Assembly (NCBI GenBank): GCA_019400425.1
Contig: JAFREE010000058.1
Coordinates: forward strand, 1-64,000
Source: Hymenochaete sp. R1
Lineage: Eukaryota > Basidiomycota > Agaricomycetes > Hymenochaetales > Hymenochaetaceae
Direction: 5' to 3'
Length of the DNA stretch: 64,000 nucleotides
In this document: piece by piece, positions 60,224-64,000 of the stretch
How positions within the stretch are numbered: the stretch's first letter is position 1
Layout of the letters: every line of letters starts with the position of its first letter
Notes under the pieces: model-generated
Database searches by the model: none
Told to the model about the DNA's origin: nothing
Seen by the model: the letters and a program-made list of their open reading frames with translations, nothing else
Translations under genes and position numbers: made by a program

Positions 60224-62908
60224 ATGCCCTCGTGTAGACCTGCACGGATACTTCGCCCTCTTCAAACCCGCAGTATCTTTTCAAGTCATCATGTGTATGC
60301 TGTGAGTATACAAAACTCTATGCATTGACATCGCTGATTGAGACTTCTAGAGCTGATCCATCCCTCAAGTACAAGCCGTACACTCCCCTTGACGTGAAGG
60401 ATAGGCGATGGCCCTCGAACGTCCACAATAAAGTACCGATTTGGTTATCAACCGATCTTCGCGATGGAAACCAAGCCCTAGCGACACCGATGACTGGGGA
60501 ACAGAAAACTATCTTCTTCGACCGTCTAGTCAAGTGCGGGTTCAAAGAGATCGAAGTATCGTATCCTTCGGCGAGCGAGACAGATTTTGGGTTTACGAGA
60601 AAGCTTATTGAAAACGGGATGATTCCGGACGATGTTTGGATTCAGGCGCGTAATCTCTTCCACAACCCGAGCTCCATAGACTGCTTGACTGAAAACGCAT
60701 ATACGCACCATAGGTGCTCACTCCTGCTCGCGAGGATCTTATTCGGCGGACATTCGAAGCTGTTGCTGGAGCAAGAAACGTTATAATACATATGTATAAT
60801 GCAATCTCACCGCTGTTCCGTGAGGTTGTTTTTAAAAATTCCAAAGCCGACACTGTTGAGCTTGCGATAAGGCACACAAAGCTTGTAGCCCAGCTCACCG
60901 ACGAATACGCTCAACGATACGGGACGAAGTTCAAATATGAATATAGCCCCGAAACTTTTTCACAGGCAGAGCCTGAGTTCGCCGTGGAAATTTGCGAAGC
61001 CGTAAAAGCGGCCTGGGGAAAGGCCGGTGTGGACGAAGACCGAATAATATTTAATTTACCTGCAACTGTGGAAATCGCCCCGCCCAATCATTACGCTGAC
61101 CAAGTGAGTGTTCATTTTCAATCCTGTAGCGCTTTAAGCCATCTGAACCTGACTTGTGTAATTTAGATCGAATATTTCGGCCGAAACATCTCAGAACGGG
61201 AGAAAATAATAATCAGTTTACACCCCCATAATGATCGAGGTATTTAGAGATTGCATATATCCTATGTGACGAAACTTATACTTCGCGTCTAGGTACGGCT
61301 ATTGCAGCAGCGGAGCTTGCCTGCATGGCTGGTGCACAGCGTATCGAAGGCTGTATCTTTGGTAATGGGGAACGTACGGGCAACGTCGACATTGTGAACC
61401 TTGCCCTCAACTTATATACGCAAGGCATTCACCCAAAGCTAGACTTCAGTGACATACAGGCTTGCATAGACATTGTAAATCACTGCAACGATCTCCCTGT
61501 GCATCCACGACACCCATACGCAGGAGAGCTTGTATTTACCGCCTTCTCGGGATCCCACCAAGACGCCATTAAAAAGGGATTCGAAGTACAAATGAAACGG
61601 CATGCAGAAGCTCGTGCAAAAGGCGAAAAAGAAATCTGGCATATGCCATATCTTCCTATCGATCCTCTCGACATTGGGTGTGACTACGAAGCGGTCATTC
61701 GTGTCAATTCTCAGTCAGGGAAAGGCGGCATCGCTTATATTGTCAAGACACACTTGGGGTTCGACATGCCCAGAAAGATGCAAATTGCCTTCTACAAGGT
61801 TATCCAATCTATTTCAGATCGGGAAGCTCGAGAGATGACCGTAGACGATATCACCACTGCTTTCCGCTCTAGTTATCACGCAGGAGGAGCGAAGTACGAT
61901 GGTCGTTTGGTGTTGCGGTCATTCCGGATTTCGGACGGGTCAGCTTCACCTATAGATCAAGCATTATGTGACGATGGCGAGCCTCCTGACGAACGACGTC
62001 ACTTTGAGGGAACAGTTTCCGTTGATGGAGTATTCCGAGTGTTGCATGGGGATGGAAATGGACCTTTATCTGCCTTCTTGGACGCTCTTAGGACACATCT
62101 TGACATCGATTTATCCGTCAGAGAATATTCAGAGCATACCATTGGCGACGGCAAAAATGCGAAGGCCGCTTCGTACGTTGAGCTCGTGGAAGCAAACCGG
62201 GAACCTGGGCAGAGACAGGGAGGCTGGTGGGGTGCTGGACTGGATACAGACATAGCCGGATCTGGTTTACGCGCAGTTTTGAGCGCGGTTAACAATCACA
62301 TCGGGGACCGTTCTCTACCAGAGTTGAAGCTATCTGTCGGTGTCAACACACGATCAAGTCCAGCCGATGTGGCTTCCGCGATTCTTAACTCCATGCAGCT
62401 CGATATTCCGAAGCGTTTGCAGGCACATTTTTTCGAGGCCGTTCAACGCGCTTCTCCCGAAGGTACCATCGGATATGACACTTTGGCTGAGCTGTTCCGA
62501 TCGAGCTATGGATTTACTGTTCGCGACTTGACCCTCTTGCTTCAAAAGTTCACGATGGAACATCTCGGGGATGGCGAATCGCGTGTTGTAGATCTCTCCG
62601 TCGTCATCAATGGACGTGAAATGAGAATAAAAGGAGAAGGCAATGGGCCTTTATCCGCTGTCTTGGCTGCCCTCAAGCCATATTACGAGGGCTCGTTGTC
62701 CGTCCGAGAATACTCTGAACATTCAATTGGAGTGGGTACCGAAGTAAAAGCAGCGTCTTACATAGAACTGGTTCACATTACTTCCGGTGAGGGGCAATCA
62801 AAAAAGTCTGGGTGCTGGGGAGCCGACGTCGACGAGGATATTAGTGTATCTGGCGTTAAGGCATTGTTGAATGCTGTTGCTCTTCATGTGCCTTTGCGAT
62901 TGGAATAA
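60224..62908 (+). CDS. LEU4: 2-isopropylmalate synthase with duplicated regulatory region
   Basis: First committed enzyme of leucine synthesis: acetyl-CoA plus 2-oxoisovalerate to 2-isopropylmalate. The ATG at 60224 gives a basic, mitochondrial-type leader ([19 protein letters not shown]). Exons 60224-60305, 60353-60645, 60714-61103, 61167-61239 and 61293-62908 sum to 817 aa; typical fungal enzymes are about 600. The catalytic TIM barrel has [40 protein letters not shown] and [14 protein letters not shown]. After it, two copies of linker subdomain plus LeuA allosteric domain lie in tandem: about residues 438-616 and 649-817. Shared strings are [16 protein letters not shown] and KAASY, and WGA...D.DI..SG recurs. 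The first intron junction is tentative; intron 60646-60713 needs a GC donor (GCGCGT). Confidence 0.93.
61717..62300 (+). repeat. LEU4 regulatory unit, copy 1 (coding)
   Basis: First copy of the C-terminal unit within the isopropylmalate synthase: helical linker ([14 protein letters not shown]...FRSSYH) and LeuA domain ([39 protein letters not shown]). It pairs with copy 2 at the protein level; the DNA copies are well diverged. Confidence 0.85.
62350..62905 (+). repeat. LEU4 regulatory unit, copy 2 (coding)
   Basis: Second copy: linker ([14 protein letters not shown]...FRSSYGF) and LeuA domain ([39 protein letters not shown]), running to the stop codon. Linker and domain follow the same order as in copy 1. 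Confidence 0.85.
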
Positions 62909-63058
62909 GTAAACGGTACACCGTAATTTGAACGAGTGTATTTTACTATCCAATATAACTAAAAAAACCGTGGGTTCCTGGATTATCCCGATAACACAAT
63001 CAACAGAGAAGCAACACGACTGCACTAGTGCAAAATATGTGGTAAACTACGATTGACA

Positions 63059-64000
63059 TCAACTTCTCCTCGCTTTCTTCTGAGGCCTCTCAACGGTTTC
63101 GACATTTTCCTCAGGCTCTTCCTCAGACTCCAAGTCGACATCGCCGTCCACATTGATAGGTGAGTCTTCCTTCCCGTCGTCAGCACGATAAACTCGTATA
63201 ACTTTGTGCTTCTTTGGGGCATTTCGCATTTTATCACCCTCTTTTTCTCGTTCGGCAACACGACAGACCTCCACTGTGACGCCTGCTTGTCGGAGAACGT
63301 GAATCCATACCTAATTTAAATCAATCGAGGGTCACATGTCGAGGTGAATCTGACCGGCTTCACCTTCTGATTCTCTGATAGATTATCACCAGGTCCTTTG
63401 ACTTCAACGAATTTGGCCAGCCCGTCTTCTGCGCGCCAAACAATGAGGTCTGGTATACCACTATGCCTCCCACCATAATCTTCGCAAAACAAACGGCATA
63501 TCACAGATAGCCCTTTGCCACCGAGACACTGGAACATTTTGAAAAAACTGCCTATGAAGGGATGAACTTTCAACGTACTGTCACGATCTCAACAAGGTCC
63601 TGTCTCGTAAATTCGTTCCATCTGACGCCAACACACATCGTGTTGTTTTCCCTGTACTTCTCGTCCGTCCGTGCGAGAATTGCCGGAGCTTGACCATCTT
63701 CAATTTCACGAAGACGCTCTTCTATCGCTTCCCTCCTAGCGAAAAAAAAGCATTCTGTAGCGATGTCGAGAGGAGCAGATTGATAGGGTGTTTCGAAGGC
63801 ACCTGGGACAGATGAGAAAAGGATGTCCCAGAAAAGCAAGCCCCAGATTGTTGATACTATGCTGGCTTCGGAATGAAAGCTAATGGAGAAAGTATCGCTT
63901 TCAGTGAGGTATACCCCCAAAAACACAGAACTAAGCTACCCTTTGAACCCGTCCAGCTCAAGGTGATGGAGTACCAATGTTTCCACATTTACTTCTTCGC
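63059..64000 (-). CDS. FAN1: FAN1-like structure-specific nuclease, C-terminal part (5' end off window)
   Basis: Fanconi-associated nuclease 1, which cuts 5' flaps and unhooks interstrand crosslinks. The visible part is the C-terminal third. SIVSTIWGLLFWDILFSS and VPGAFETPYQSAPLD match the FAN1 segment before the nuclease. The VRR-NUC domain follows: CLGGKGLSVICRLFCEDYGG, GIPDLIVWRAEDG and KFVEVKGPGDNLSENQK, containing the PD-(E)xK active site (PDLIVW...EVKGPGD). Then VWIHVLRQAGVTVEVCRV ends the domain. A basic and acidic tail ends QKKARRS at 63061-63059, a likely nuclear localisation signal. Introns lie after NQK (about 63362-63312) and before CLGG. The start codon is beyond 64000. Confidence 0.93.

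Overview
The window is nuclear DNA from a filamentous fungus, most likely a basidiomycete (Agaricomycete-like). Genes are tightly packed on both strands. Nearly every one is cut by many short introns, mostly 45-60 nt, with fungal donors (GTRNGT) and CTAAC-like branch points. The gene set fits a filamentous fungus: RNA-silencing RdRP, DNMT1-type methyltransferase with RFD and BAH domains, kexin, Hop1, Tap42, lumazine synthase and isopropylmalate synthase. I see no rRNA, tRNA, CRISPR array or transposon, and I cannot name the species. Gene models were built by reading splice junctions by eye against conserved protein motifs. For the RdRP, esterase, CAX, lumazine synthase, isopropylmalate synthase, phosphatases and Ecm15-like gene, the summed exons keep one open frame.

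Layout, left to right. 0-10.8 kb: 3'-truncated mitochondrial TilS (-), ARPC1 (+), a 13-exon RdRP (+), a secreted type-B carboxylesterase (-), lumazine synthase (-). 11-18 kb: SRP40/NOLC1-like (+), a small ankyrin protein (-), Hop1 (+), then a 1.1-kb convergent gap. 18-28 kb: Doa1/PLAA (-), a 1.65-kb gap, Noc1/Mak21 (-). 28-37 kb: two tandem histidine phosphatases (+), a vacuolar-type Ca2+/H+ exchanger (+), an unrecognised acidic protein (+), a CT-rich gap. 37.6-48.6 kb: MTHFR (-) head to head with Tap42 (+), Ypt6/Rab6 (-), an unrecognised protein (-) head to head with Pot1 (+). 48.9-64 kb: kexin (+), Mcm7 (-) head to head with a DNMT1-type methyltransferase (+), a tiny Ecm15/MTH1187-family gene (-) head to head with 2-isopropylmalate synthase (+), and the 3' part of FAN1 (-), which runs off the right edge.

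Most genes are housekeeping genes and form no biosynthetic cluster. Several act in genome maintenance: RdRP, Hop1, Pot1, Mcm7, DNMT1 and FAN1. Head-to-head pairs sharing 100-260 bp promoters are common. The Mcm7/DNMT1 promoter carries two MluI cell-cycle boxes.

The most notable observations are: a 2-isopropylmalate synthase whose whole C-terminal regulatory unit is duplicated in tandem (817 aa predicted); coding micro-exons of 5, 9, 10, 11 and 14 nt; at least seven apparent GC-AG introns; and an intron that splits the RdRP catalytic loop between the G and final D of DLDGD.
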